The notes beneath the pieces are model-generated. The model was not told the DNA's origin. It saw only the letters and a list, made by a program, of their open reading frames with translations, and did no database searches. Source: a virus. From it: a stretch of DNA of 64,000 nucleotides. Location of the stretch: IMG/VR virus record IMGVR_UViG_3300017971_000002, positions 62,001 to 126,000 of that record, one strand, 5' to 3'. The translations under genes and the position numbers were made by a program. Shown piece after piece: positions 40,544-50,600 of this stretch. Position 1 is the stretch's first letter. Every line of letters starts with the position of its first letter.

Positions 40544-41200
40544 ATGCTACTTATTACGGAATATATCGAACATCAAGACCTTGACATTGTATGTGAACAG
40601 GATGATAATGGAAAAGCTAAGGCTTTTCGGATTAAAGGTCCTTTTCTTCAAGCAGAGGTCAAGAATAGAAATGGTCGAATTTACGAGAAGAACCTCCTTA
40701 TGAGAGAGGTTGAATGTTTCAACAAAGAAAAGATTAAAGAGAAAAGGTCATTTGGTGAACTTGACCATCCTCCGTCACCAACAGTAAATCTGGAACGTGT
40801 GTCCCATCTTATTGAATCTCTTTCTATGGAAGGAAACAACGGGATTGGTGTCGCAAAGATTCTGGATACGCCAAAGGGACGAATCGCACATACATTACTC
40901 GAGGCCGGAACAAAACTCGGTGTATCGACAAGGGGTGTAGGTTCTCTTAATGGTCCGAAGGTGAATGATGATTTCAAACTTATAACAGTTGATATAGTTG
41001 CTGACCCATCGGCCCCGGATGCTTTTGTTGATGGTATCTTGGAGAACAAAGAGTTCATCATAAATAACAACAGAATCGTGGAGAAGGCAGTCGATACTTT
41101 GGAGAATAACGTGAAGAAAAACGGTTCCAGAGAGATCGCGGCAGCATTTAGTGATTTTCTTGATAACATCAAGGTCGGCTGGGCTGGACGTAGAAAATAA
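40544..41200 (+). CDS. Prohead core protease (gp21-like)
   Basis: 218 residues. GELDHPPSP gives catalytic His75, LGVSTRGVGS gives Ser128, and DIVADPSAPDAF is the conserved downstream block of herpesvirus/T4-type assemblins. It digests the scaffold, trims the capsid protein and, by inference, removes the leaders of the small capsid-targeted proteins at (I/L)-x-E sites. The gene is closed by the terminator at 41228. Confidence 0.92.
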   Translation: MLLITEYIEHQDLDIVCEQDDNGKAKAFRIKGPFLQAEVKNRNGRIYEKNLLMREVECFNKEKIKEKRSFGELDHPPSPTVNLERVSHLIESLSMEGNNGIGVAKILDTPKGRIAHTLLEAGTKLGVSTRGVGSLNGPKVNDDFKLITVDIVADPSAPDAFVDGILENKEFIINNNRIVEKAVDTLENNVKKNGSREIAAAFSDFLDNIKVGWAGRRK

Positions 41201-41227
41201 TAACCCATACATATATTAGTAGCAAAG

Positions 41228-41260
41228 AATGCTTGGTTGACCCAAAACCAAGCATTTTTT
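41228..41260 (+). terminator. Rho-independent terminator after the protease
   Basis: An 11-bp stem AATGCTTGGTT/AACCAAGCATT with a 7-base GACCCAA loop ends in TTTTTT and further T-runs. Confidence 0.85.
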
Positions 41261-41272
41261 GTTTTTTGGATT

Positions 41273-41280
41273 TATAAATA
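41273..41280 (+). promoter_or_regulatory. Late promoter TATAAATA
   Basis: The element lies directly downstream of the terminator and 54 bases upstream of the scaffold ATG. Confidence 0.8.
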
Positions 41281-41334
41281 ATTTTAATCATATATCACTT
41301 GAATATGGTTTTAAACTTTTAGGAGGAACGATAA

Positions 41335-42177
41335 ATGAGTAAGATTACTGAAAAACTTAAGGAAGTTCTTTCGCCTGAAGATTTAAAAACAATTGAGGAA
41401 GGCATTCAGAAGATGGTGGATGACGAGGTCGCATTGAGAGTCGAGGAAAAGACCAAGGAGCTCGATGAGAAGGCTGAGGAATTTTGCCAGATGAAGATCG
41501 CTGAAGGGGTTGACAAGGAAAAGGAAGCACTTATCGCTGAGTACGATAAGAAGATGGATGAACTCGAGGACACGATGGTCGAGAGACTTGACAAGTTCCT
41601 AGAGGTCGAAATCTCCGAGCAGATTTCCGAGGAAACTCTCAAGAAGATCGCAATCAATGAATCACTGAAGCCCCTCGTGGACGGTATCAAGCAGCTTTTC
41701 GAAGAAAAGTATGTGGAACTGGACTCTGATGGTGAAAAGGCTATTGCAGATAGTAAGGAAGAGATTCAGCAGCTCAAGGATCAGAATTCTGATCTTATGG
41801 CTGAGAAGATCGAACTTGCAAAGCTCGCTGAGGGCGCAGCTATTAAGCTCCTTATTTCCGACAAGACCGTTGATTTGACCGAGACCCAGAAGGATCGTGT
41901 TTCCGCTTTTTGCGAAGGCAAGACTTTTGAGGATGTCCAGGAAAAGATCGACAGATTTGTAGCCATCGTTGAGGATGACACCGAAGATAAAGGTGAAGAA
42001 CTGAACGAGGAAGAGGAAAAGGACAAAGAAAAGAATTTCTCTGATGAGGATGGAATTGACGATTCTGACAAGGACGATCTCAATGAGGAAGAGAAAAAGG
42101 AACAGGAAGAGGAAGAAAAGAAGGAGAAGGCAGGACCTTACGCCGACTTTTTGAGCTCGGCCAATAAATTATTGTAA
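41335..42177 (+). CDS. Prohead core scaffolding protein (gp22-like)
   Basis: 280 residues, almost entirely charged helix and coiled coil (EKLKEVLSPEDLKTIEEGIQ; EEEEKDKEKN), followed by a C-terminal GPYADFLSSANKLL that probably binds the capsid shell. Position between gp21 and gp23 fits T4 gp22. It carries several L-x-E/I-x-E sites for the protease, e.g. FLEVE and ISEET. Confidence 0.88.
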   Translation: MSKITEKLKEVLSPEDLKTIEEGIQKMVDDEVALRVEEKTKELDEKAEEFCQMKIAEGVDKEKEALIAEYDKKMDELEDTMVERLDKFLEVEISEQISEETLKKIAINESLKPLVDGIKQLFEEKYVELDSDGEKAIADSKEEIQQLKDQNSDLMAEKIELAKLAEGAAIKLLISDKTVDLTETQKDRVSAFCEGKTFEDVQEKIDRFVAIVEDDTEDKGEELNEEEEKDKEKNFSDEDGIDDSDKDDLNEEEKKEQEEEEKKEKAGPYADFLSSANKLL

Positions 42178-42182
42178 ACCTT

Positions 42183-42190
42183 TATAAATA
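42183..42190 (+). promoter_or_regulatory. Late promoter TATAAATA
   Basis: The element lies 48 bases before the capsid protein ATG and gives the capsid gene its own late promoter, as in T4. Confidence 0.82.
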
Positions 42191-42237
42191 TTTTTAACTG
42201 ATTTAGGTTTGATTTTTTGCAACAAGGAGATAATAAA

Positions 42238-43479
42238 ATGGAAAAAGATTATGTTAGAAAGCTGGTCGAAGATTGGAGCAGGGAAGACATCGGAAGGATG
42301 TCAGTCGGCGACATTTCTGATGACTATGTAAAAGAAAACATGGCCATTTTGTTAGAAAACCAAAAGACTGCTGACCTTCAGGAAGAACTTTTTGAAGGTA
42401 GTAAGGCTATCACAACTTCTGTGGCTTCTCAGACTCACGCTGGGCAGGACGGTGCTTTTTCGCCGATCTCTCTGGCTCTGGTAAGACGCACATTTCCTGC
42501 TTTGTTCGCCAACCAAGTTGTGGGCGTGCAGGCCATGACGGGTCCCGTTGGGCTCGCCTATGCTCTCCGCTTCATTTATGCGGACGATGGAAATAGTGAA
42601 GAAGCTGCATTTGATGTTGTGCCTCAGTATTCTGGATACACTGGCTCCGATGCTACTTCTGCTGGTGGTACATCTGGTACAGCTGATGCTGGAACAGGCG
42701 TTGACACTTCAGCCGCTGAAGCATGGAACATTGTAAGAAACAACACCGATACATCTCTGATTAAGACTCCGGAACTCGGACTCAAGATTGATCAGACTGC
42801 TATCACAGCAAAGACCAGGAAACTGGCTGCTAGTTTCTCACTCGAATCCGCTCAGGACATCAAAGCGATGCACGGTGTGGACATTGAGAGAGAGATGGTG
42901 AATGTTCTCCAGTATGAGGTTCAGGCTGAGCTCGACAGGGAACTGTTGAAGGCCATGAAGGACGCTGCGTCTGACGCAGGTACCTACACTGCCTCTGCAT
43001 CAAGCGGTCGTTGGACCCAGGAGCATTTCGCTAACCTCGCCAACAAGATAATCCTCGAGTCCAATAACATTGGAACCAGAACGAGGCGTGATGTTGGTAA
43101 CTTTGTTGTTGTTTCAACAAGGGTTGCAACTGCTCTGCAGGCACTGTCTAACAATGGTTTGTTCACTGCCAACAAAGCCAATGTGAATCCTTCAAACACA
43201 TTCGCTGAGATTGGAACACTGAACGGAACAATTAGGGTCTTCCGTGACACCTATAACACTGATAACAACGTTCTGGTTGGATATAAGGGTCCTGGTACTG
43301 CCGATGCCGGTATTATCTTCTCGCCTTATGTAACCGGTCTGTTCAACAGGGCTATGGCTCAGGAAGATTTCACTCCAAGAATCGGGGTTATGTCTAGGTA
43401 TGCCATAACTAGCAATTTGCTTGGTGCATCTCGTTATTACACGAAGTTCGCCGTTGCTGGTTTGACCAACCTGATTTAA
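42238..43479 (+). CDS. Major capsid protein (gp23-like)
   Basis: 413 residues from ATG 42238, preceded by CAACAAGGAGATAATAAA (an in-frame TTG at 42217 is not needed). The N-terminal ~53 residues form a helical delta domain ending QEELFE/GSK, an L-x-E cleavage site where the protease would trim it. The T4-conserved block ALVRRTFPALFANQVVGVQ then TGPVGLAYALRF follows, and the C-terminus ends FAVAGLTNLI. This is the building block of the head shell. A terminator follows. Confidence 0.95.
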   Translation: MEKDYVRKLVEDWSREDIGRMSVGDISDDYVKENMAILLENQKTADLQEELFEGSKAITTSVASQTHAGQDGAFSPISLALVRRTFPALFANQVVGVQAMTGPVGLAYALRFIYADDGNSEEAAFDVVPQYSGYTGSDATSAGGTSGTADAGTGVDTSAAEAWNIVRNNTDTSLIKTPELGLKIDQTAITAKTRKLAASFSLESAQDIKAMHGVDIEREMVNVLQYEVQAELDRELLKAMKDAASDAGTYTASASSGRWTQEHFANLANKIILESNNIGTRTRRDVGNFVVVSTRVATALQALSNNGLFTANKANVNPSNTFAEIGTLNGTIRVFRDTYNTDNNVLVGYKGPGTADAGIIFSPYVTGLFNRAMAQEDFTPRIGVMSRYAITSNLLGASRYYTKFAVAGLTNLI

Positions 43480-43500
43480 TTCTAACATTGGTGATTATTC

Positions 43501-43530
43501 AAAAGGCGCTCTTTACGGAGCGCCTTTTTT
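43501..43530 (+). terminator. Rho-independent terminator after the capsid gene
   Basis: An 11-bp stem AAAAGGCGCTC/GAGCGCCTTTT with a short loop is followed by further T residues. It lies 22 bases after the capsid stop. Confidence 0.9.
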
Positions 43531-43545
43531 ATTTGTTCCCTCGAT

Positions 43546-43553
43546 TATAAATA
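43546..43553 (+). promoter_or_regulatory. Late promoter TATAAATA
   Basis: The element follows the capsid terminator and lies 37 bases before the ATG at 43590. Confidence 0.8.
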
Positions 43554-43589
43554 TTAGTAGATACCACAATCAGTAAAGGAGTTTTGGAG

Positions 43590-43880
43590 ATGAAAATTGT
43601 CAATACTACAAATGCAACAGTTTCTGTGATCGTTGACGGCGTTTCGATTGATCTTAAAGGACTAAGCTCAATGGAGATTAGTGAAGGTTGTAAATATGTT
43701 CTTCCCCAGGGAGTAATTGTTCAGGATAAGAAGAAAGCTGTCAAAGAAAATGAGACACCTAAAAGGGAAATGCTCACAGAGATCGATCCCTATGAAAATC
43801 CAAAAAAGGAAACATTGGTTGAAGAAAATAATGAGAAGCCTAAAAAAGGATTCTTCTCACCCTTCTTCGGTAACAAATAA
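43590..43880 (+). CDS. Hypothetical virion-associated protein
   Basis: 96 residues from ATG 43590 (TTTTGGAG upstream). A small beta domain (NTTNATVSVIVDGVSIDLKG) is followed by a Lys/Glu/Pro-rich linker with two related KREMLTEIDPYENPKKETLV segments, then FFSPFFGNK. I-x-E-like sites occur in the linker. Function unknown. Confidence 0.62.
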   Translation: MKIVNTTNATVSVIVDGVSIDLKGLSSMEISEGCKYVLPQGVIVQDKKKAVKENETPKREMLTEIDPYENPKKETLVEENNEKPKKGFFSPFFGNK

Positions 43881-43882
43881 TA

Positions 43883-44638
43883 ATGGCTAGAATAACCACA
43901 CTCGCAGGTATGGAGACATACGTTCTCACCAAATTGGGATCGCCTGTTATTCAAATTGAACTTTCTCAAGGACAGCTTGATCAGGCTATAGAGGATTCTG
44001 TTCAATATTTCCAAACTCATCATACGGGGGAGGGAAATTATAGGAATTATTTTGGACTCTCAATAACAAATGGAGTCTCTGCCTATGATGTTGCGGATCG
44101 TAATATAGAGGCCACAATAGATACATCGCTTACTTTTGGAGAAAATGGAATAAATGTCCTTTTCTCATCTACGCACTCATTACTCTATGAGGATTGGGTG
44201 ATACATGGCGGATATCCGGGCGGTCCAGCGGGCGGAGCTTATCTTGATTCTGGGATGGCTCTCGCAGGGTATGAGGTCGCAATTCAATACCTAGAGGATA
44301 TTAAAGATTTCTTCAATCGTGTCTATCACGCGCAGTATTCCAGTGCTAGACGGGAGATACTAATCACTCCGACACCTACCGCGACAGGTATATTACTCGT
44401 GGAGTGTTTTTCGAGAGAAACCGCGGAGAATTTATATAATAATGAGATGGTGAAAGCCCTATCCGTGGCAGAGGCAAAGATACAATGGGGCCAGAATCTC
44501 AGAAAGTATAATATGACTTTACCGTCTGGAGGAACGATCAATTGGTCGGAAATTCTGGCAGAGGGTCGTGAGGACAAAGAGAGGTTGATGGAAAGAATAT
44601 CCGGGGAATCTGAAGAACCGATATTTTTCATCGAGTAA
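43883..44638 (+). CDS. Neck protein (gp13-like)
   Basis: 251 residues. VLTKLGSPVIQIELSQGQLD, AIEDSVQYFQTHHTGEGNY and NEMVKALSVAEAKIQWGQNL match the head-tail connector gp13 of T4-superfamily phages. It caps the portal below gp20. It begins two bases after the previous stop. Confidence 0.82.
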   Translation: MARITTLAGMETYVLTKLGSPVIQIELSQGQLDQAIEDSVQYFQTHHTGEGNYRNYFGLSITNGVSAYDVADRNIEATIDTSLTFGENGINVLFSSTHSLLYEDWVIHGGYPGGPAGGAYLDSGMALAGYEVAIQYLEDIKDFFNRVYHAQYSSARREILITPTPTATGILLVECFSRETAENLYNNEMVKALSVAEAKIQWGQNLRKYNMTLPSGGTINWSEILAEGREDKERLMERISGESEEPIFFIE

Positions 44639-44641
44639 GAT

Positions 44642-44649
44642 TATAAATA
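44642..44649 (+). promoter_or_regulatory. Late promoter TATAAATA
   Basis: The element lies three bases after the neck gene stop, 40 bases before the next ATG. Confidence 0.78.
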
Positions 44650-44688
44650 TAAGAAAGTATTTGAACATTTTAAAAGGAGAGAAATACA

Positions 44689-45084
44689 ATGGCTGTAGGA
44701 CTTTACACTGACACAAGAAATTATCTTGCTTCTGCCATAGGTAACTTGGTTGACGCTGAGCAGTCTTCAGGGGCCATCAAGATTTACACAGCTAATTTTG
44801 GAACCCTGTTGGCAAAGATCGATTTCCAAGATCCGTCATTTGGCGCACCTTCAAACGGAACGATCACAGCTGCAACTCCCCTGACAAACGAGACCAGTGC
44901 TCTTGCAACAGGCACTGCAGCCGCTTTCAGGTTCGAGGACTCGTCTGCTAACCCGATCCTTTCTGGAACGGTGGGAACAGATTCCAGTTTCGATTTGGAG
45001 TTCAACACGACTTCCATCACAGTGGGTGACGCGGTCTCTATCACATCAGTGACGGTGACGGTACCCGTAACGAGTGCTGGTTAA
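44689..45084 (+). CDS. Putative decoration or tail-tube-like structural protein
   Basis: 131 residues, beta-rich and Ala/Ser/Thr-rich (SAIGNLVDAEQSSGAIKIYT, TSITVGDAVSITSVTVTV), with TAAAAGGAGAGAAATAC upstream. Codon use and composition fit an abundant virion protein. No family recognised. Confidence 0.62.
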   Translation: MAVGLYTDTRNYLASAIGNLVDAEQSSGAIKIYTANFGTLLAKIDFQDPSFGAPSNGTITAATPLTNETSALATGTAAAFRFEDSSANPILSGTVGTDSSFDLEFNTTSITVGDAVSITSVTVTVPVTSAG

Positions 45085-45121
45085 TCGGTAGCTTTTTAAA
45101 TCTTAAATTGAGAGGTATATA

Positions 45122-45256
45122 ATGGCTAAAGATTTAAAGGACCTTAGAAAAGATCCGTTGTTTAGAAAGTTTAAAAAAGTTATTGGAAAGGGGATCGAAA
45201 CCAAGGTTAAGGCTGTCGGAATGGTCACGAAGAAGGATAAGGAAAAAGAAGATTAG
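45122..45256 (+). CDS. Small basic protein
   Basis: 44 residues, read directly. MAKDLKDLRKDPLFRKFKK then KGIETKVKAVGMVTKKDK; nearly one third Lys/Arg. TTGAGAGGTATATA precedes the ATG. Followed by a terminator. Function unknown. Confidence 0.55.
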   Translation: MAKDLKDLRKDPLFRKFKKVIGKGIETKVKAVGMVTKKDKEKED

Positions 45257-45291
45257 ACCGTCTGGTCCAAGACTACGACGGTTCATATTTG

Positions 45292-45322
45292 GAAAAGGTA
45301 TCACGAAAAGTGGTACCTTTTC
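45292..45322 (+). terminator. Rho-independent terminator
   Basis: A 13-bp stem GAAAAGGTATCAC / GTGGTACCTTTTC, with one T-G wobble and a GAAAA loop, lies between the small basic gene and the next late promoter. Confidence 0.75.
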
Positions 45323-45339
45323 TGTTTGTGGTGAAAAGG

Positions 45340-45347
45340 TATAAATA
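45340..45347 (+). promoter_or_regulatory. Late promoter TATAAATA
   Basis: The element lies 36 bases before the ATG at 45383, directly after a terminator. Confidence 0.78.
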
Positions 45348-45382
45348 TTCATATAGCATATTGAAAAGGAGAATTATTATTA

Positions 45383-45631
45383 ATGCCTGAATTAAAGACA
45401 AGTGCGACTGACACAAAAACAAGTGCGACTGACATAAAACCAATCACAGTTACGGAGCAAACAATTGTTGATACTATTGATGGATACACAAAAGAAGAAC
45501 CCCTTCCAACAGAGTTAAAATTCGTTGATGAATTATCACTCTTAGAATGTATGCGGGTTGCTTATTTTTCTGAACGTGGGCTAAATGAGATTCGTAGAAA
45601 ACTCGGAGCTCCAAAATATAGGACAAAATAA
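45383..45631 (+). CDS. Hypothetical late protein
   Basis: 82 residues. A nine-residue-type direct repeat near the N-terminus (KTSATDTKTSATDIK) is followed by a short helical domain ECMRVAYFSERGLNEIRRKL. It begins the operon that carries the large tail proteins. Function unknown. Confidence 0.6.
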   Translation: MPELKTSATDTKTSATDIKPITVTEQTIVDTIDGYTKEEPLPTELKFVDELSLLECMRVAYFSERGLNEIRRKLGAPKYRTK

Positions 45632-45634
45632 TTT

Positions 45635-47683
45635 ATGGCAGGCGGTCTTACACATACAAGAAAAGCTCCTTTACAGATTCAAGGGTCAGAGGTCACGGGT
45701 ACTCCCGCTGAGCTTATTTTTAAATTAAAGTGGGATGGTAATCCAGCTACGAGTAATCTTCCAGCGGATATGTTTACCACAAGTACATCGGCACAGTCCG
45801 ATGGTGGGGATATCCGCGTAACAACAGATTCCGCTGGTGTTAATTTAGTTCCCATTCATATAAGAGATTATTTTTCAGATGGCACTTCAGCTACCGCATA
45901 TGCTGAGATAGCAGCGGAGATTGATACCACTGGTTCGAATCAAACGATCTGGATATGGTGGAACACCACTGGTACGGACTCTCAACCTTCCAGAGAAACC
46001 TCTGGGGGTTCTGAGGGGGTATATAGTATTTGTTTCTATGCGTCACCAATGGATAAAACTGGGTCGACTCCGACCTTTACGGATCAATCGCCAAATAGCG
46101 CGGATGCAAATTCATATGGTAGCTTGGCGACAACTGCAACAGGAAATATATCAAGGGTAAGACAAAATTTAGATGGTTCAGGAGATTATTTTAATTTTGC
46201 AACAAACGGGCTATCAAATACATCGGAGGCGGTTGTTGTGTTTTCATGTTGGGTTGAGCCAAATGATATTAGTTTATATATGCCAATCTTTGCTTCGGTT
46301 GGCGATACTGATACTGGTGATTTTAGTCTTTTCATAGATAGTGAGTATGATGAAATAGGTATATTGGTTGTTGATAATGATGATGGGGAAGGCGGAAATG
46401 AATATATAGAAACACAAACATTCAACAGCGGTACAGAATATCACATAGCGATGAGGTATAATAGTACCATAGATCAAACAGAACTGTATGTAAATGGTGC
46501 ATCTGTTGGAACTGTTACATGGGATACCTCTTATCCCCTAAGGCTTCAGGAGGCCTGCCGTATTGCTAGGGATAATTTCACCGATTATGCAAACATAAAA
46601 CTTGATGAGATCCTGATCATTGATGATACAAAAGGTGATAATTGGTTACAGACATATTATGATGCATGGGCAACACCTCAGAATTTTATAAGTGCTGGTC
46701 CATCGCAGGCGGTCGGGCCCGTTACTCCAGAAGGGTCTGGAGCATTAACATTACCTGCGGTCTCAACCACAATCTCGGGTTCAGTCGAGGTCCCTGTTGT
46801 CAACGTGACCAGTCCAGATGATGACGGAACTTATATCGCCGGTCAGACCCTTTATCTCTGTGTCGAGTTTAGTGATCAGGTCTCTGCGACGGGTACACCA
46901 CAGCTCGATCTTGATGTTAAGGTAGGTGGGAGAAAAGTTGATTATGTAGCCAACTGGACACCATCAGAAATAGTAACATCGGGATGGTGGGACACAACCG
47001 ATGAAAGTACAATAACAACGGCGGCCGGTGGTGTTAGTAGTTGGGCAGATAAGAGCGGGATGGGCAATTCTTTGATTCAGGCCACGGAAGGGGATAGACC
47101 AGATACAGGGGTTAGAGAAATTAATGATTTGAATGTATTTGATTGTGATGGTGATGGACACTTAGAAGGGAATGTGACATTACCTTCTGATGGTAACATG
47201 ACATTCTTTGGTATATATGTAATTGATTCTCTTGCCAATGCAAACGATTCGGTGTTTTGTGTAGATGCTACAAACGATTTACAGTTTGCATCGGACAGCA
47301 CAGTAGATTTTGATGGAGAAATAAACCAATCTAATATTGGTGATGATGTTGTGTTATCTGGTGGGCCATTTAATGGCCCGTCCACATTTTCTGTAGTGAT
47401 GGATTTCACAAGTCAGGTATATTATGTCAACATAGATGGAATAAAAAGAACACCAGATGTTTTATATGATGATACATTAGATACATCACAGACATTTGGG
47501 GCATTTAGAAACAGAGGGGGAATAAGACACCCAAATGGCGCATTTGGTGAGTTTTTAATAGTGCCAGATGTATCGACCGCAACAATACAAAAAGTTGAAG
47601 GGTACCTAGCATGGAAGTGGGGTCTTGTGGACAATTTACCCAGTGGTCATCCATATAAGACCAAACCGCCTTTGGTGGAGTAA
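45635..47683 (+). CDS. Large virion adhesin with LamG-type domain
   Basis: 682 residues. The first ~120 resemble DUF2341 (FKLKWDGNPATSNLP, SDGGDIRVTTDS, IWIWWNTTG). A LamG/concanavalin-like domain follows (~150-340; SCWVEPNDISLYMPIFASVG, YHIAMRYNS, TELYVNGASVG). A second jelly-roll-like C-terminal half contains WWDTTDESTITTAAGGVSSW and AFGEFLIVPD. Such domains bind carbohydrate, so a receptor-binding or baseplate appendage role is likely. Confidence 0.72.
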   Translation: MAGGLTHTRKAPLQIQGSEVTGTPAELIFKLKWDGNPATSNLPADMFTTSTSAQSDGGDIRVTTDSAGVNLVPIHIRDYFSDGTSATAYAEIAAEIDTTGSNQTIWIWWNTTGTDSQPSRETSGGSEGVYSICFYASPMDKTGSTPTFTDQSPNSADANSYGSLATTATGNISRVRQNLDGSGDYFNFATNGLSNTSEAVVVFSCWVEPNDISLYMPIFASVGDTDTGDFSLFIDSEYDEIGILVVDNDDGEGGNEYIETQTFNSGTEYHIAMRYNSTIDQTELYVNGASVGTVTWDTSYPLRLQEACRIARDNFTDYANIKLDEILIIDDTKGDNWLQTYYDAWATPQNFISAGPSQAVGPVTPEGSGALTLPAVSTTISGSVEVPVVNVTSPDDDGTYIAGQTLYLCVEFSDQVSATGTPQLDLDVKVGGRKVDYVANWTPSEIVTSGWWDTTDESTITTAAGGVSSWADKSGMGNSLIQATEGDRPDTGVREINDLNVFDCDGDGHLEGNVTLPSDGNMTFFGIYVIDSLANANDSVFCVDATNDLQFASDSTVDFDGEINQSNIGDDVVLSGGPFNGPSTFSVVMDFTSQVYYVNIDGIKRTPDVLYDDTLDTSQTFGAFRNRGGIRHPNGAFGEFLIVPDVSTATIQKVEGYLAWKWGLVDNLPSGHPYKTKPPLVE

Positions 47684-47686
47684 TTA

Positions 47687-50600
47687 ATGTTTAAGAAACT
47701 ATGGTTTAAATATACTATAAGTGCTGGAGAGGCAAGCAATGATCTAAGTTATGTATCCACTTCAGCGTTATCACTTAATGGCGGAACGATAACCCTTTAT
47801 GAGTCTTCCTCAAAGACCGTCAACCTAACATTACCAACCCCAGGTGAGTCTGGAAGTCTAAGTTTTAATAAAGACCTTGTTATCAGCGCCGCGACGCCGT
47901 TGACATCTGGGGCGTTGGATATCAATATACCCGTCCCGTACATCACTGCAAGCGGGCTCGTCAATGATGGCGAGATAGTGATCGATGCCGGGTTTGTGGT
48001 TGTCGATGCAGCAGGCATCGTCAACACTGGTACGTTGAATATTGATACACCTGTTCCGTATGTCGATGCAGCTGGTCAGCTTGTCGTATCTGCGACCTCC
48101 CTCGATATTAATACAACGGTTCCATACACTAGCGGTCAGGGACAGGTAGAAGTTCAGGGAACGATTGTAATAGATGTTCCTATTCCGTATGTAGATGCTG
48201 TTGGGAATTTTGTTGTATCTGCAACTTCCCTTGATGTTGTAATTCCAGCAATTGATGTTGATGTATCTGGAGTTGTCAATAAAGGCACTCTGAATATTGA
48301 TATCCCCGTTCCATATGTAGATATAAGCGGGCTTGTCAATGATGGCGAGATAGTGATCGATGCTGGATTTGTGGTTGTCGATGGTGAGGGAATTGTAAAT
48401 CAAGGTAACATAGACATAGATACTCCAGTTCCGTATCTATCAGCAACGGGTATTATTGAATCTGTTGGAACGATTGACATAGACGTACCCGTTCCGTATG
48501 TTGTAGCAAGCGGTGTTGTAAATCAAGGAACACTAAACATTGATGTACCGGTTCCATATACGTCTGCGACTGGTTTAATAGAGACCGCGGGTACAATAGC
48601 GATAGATATTCCTGTTCCTTATGTGGATATTAATGGTCTTGTCAACGATGGCGAGATAGTAATTGACGCCGGGTTTGTGGTTGTTGATGGCGAAGGAGTT
48701 GTGAACAAGGGAACCTTGGACATTGATATTCCTGTTCCATATATCGAAGCCTCTGGTCAATTGGTCGTTTCTGCGTTATCCCTTGATGTTGTTATTCCTG
48801 CTATTCAGGCGTCATTGGTGGGTCAACTTGTTGTATCTGCTACATCATTGGATGTTATACTCCCTGCAGTTGATGTTGATGTTACTGGGGTTGTGAATAG
48901 TGGCGATGTAACAATAGATATACCAGTCCCATACATTGTTGCCTCTGGGCAGCTAGTGGTTTCTGGAACAGCCCTTGACATAGTAATTCCAGCGGTCGAT
49001 TCTAATCTTACTGGAGTTGTAAATCAGGGTAACATAAACATAGATATCCCTGTCCCTTATCTCTCAGCGACTGGGTCGACTGAGAAGCAGGGTTCGATAG
49101 ATATAGATACTGGGTTTGTATCGGTTGATGCCCAGGGTCTCGTCAATGATGGCGAGGTAGTCATAGTTGCTGGATGGGTCGTTGTTGACGCAGTAGGAAC
49201 TGTGAATAAAGGAACCCTGAATATTGATGTACCGATTCCATACATAGACGCTGTTGGGCAATTAGTTGTTTCTGCTGACGTTCTTGATGTTGTGATCCCG
49301 GCGGTTGAGGTTCAGGCGACCGGTCAATTGGTGGTTTCTGGAACAGCCCTTGACATAGTAATTCCAGCGGTCGATGTCGATGTATCTGGCGTTGTTAATC
49401 GTGGAACGATTGACATAGATGTGCCAGTTCCATATATAGTTTCTCAGGGTGTTTTAAATCAGGGTAACATAAACATAACTATTCCTGTCCCGTATCTGTC
49501 TGCTACAGGCACGGCAGAAACACAGGGTTCGATAGATATAGATACTGGGTTTGTTGATGTATCTGGAACGGGAACAATCTCGACGGTTGGTTTAACTGAT
49601 CTTGTGATACCCGCGGTCGATGTTATCGCCCAGGGACTTGTCAATGATGGTCAGATAGTCATAGATGCCGGTTGGGTTATTGTTGACGCAGAAGGCGTTG
49701 TTAATAAAGGAATATTAAACATTGATACGCCTGTCCCATACATCACTGCAAGTGGTGTATCAAATACTGGTTTAATTGACATAGATACGGGTTTTGTTGT
49801 AATATCCTCCCAGGGTATTGTTAATCAGGGTAACATAGATATAGATATACCAATTCCAGAGATTGGTGGTGTTGGTGAAGCAGCAACGGGTGGAACTATA
49901 GATATAGACACCGGATTTGTTGTTACATCTGGTACGGGTCTAATAGAAACAACAGGAACGATCACGATAGATACAGGATTTGTATCAGTCGATGTTCAAG
50001 GGATCGTAAATAAAGGAATTCTAAACATTGATGTTCCTATCCCATATATTGTTTCAAATGGACTTATTAATGATGGCGAGATCGTAATTGACGCCGGTTT
50101 TGTGATTGTCGATGCTGAAGGTGTTGTTAATGGTGGTGTCATTGATGTCGATATACCGATCCCATACATAACAGCAAGCGGTCAATTAGTAGTATCTGGT
50201 GGTGCCCTCGATGTGGCAATTCCTTCGATAATTCTAGACATATCTGCGTCAAATAATACTGGTCAAGCGGACATATCAATACCAGTTCCGGAAATTGATG
50301 GAACTGGTCAGAGAGTGGTTTCTGGGGATTCTATTGATGTGGACATACCAGCGGTTGATGTTGAAGGTACTGGTCAGCTTGTTGTTTCTGGTGATTCTCT
50401 TGATGTCCAGACACCAGTTCCAGAGGTTGACATACAAGGAACAGTCAATCGTGTAACTGGTAGTCTAATAATTCCATTTGTTAGTTGTTCCGGCTCGGGC
50501 GTTGTTAATCGTATAACAGGTGATTTAATAATACCTTTTACGATTGTAAGTGGAGTGGGTGCTGTTCCTATACAAGGTGCGATTGACATTGAAATACCAA

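Noticed and set aside
40681-41208. 175-residue minus-strand ORF opposite the prohead protease
   Set aside because: It is an antisense shadow of a well-supported gene and has no upstream ribosome site or promoter.
47797-49644. Several 60-180-residue minus-strand ORFs opposite the repeat array
   Set aside because: They arise because the repeated DNA keeps the opposite frames open; no ribosome sites or sensible protein composition.
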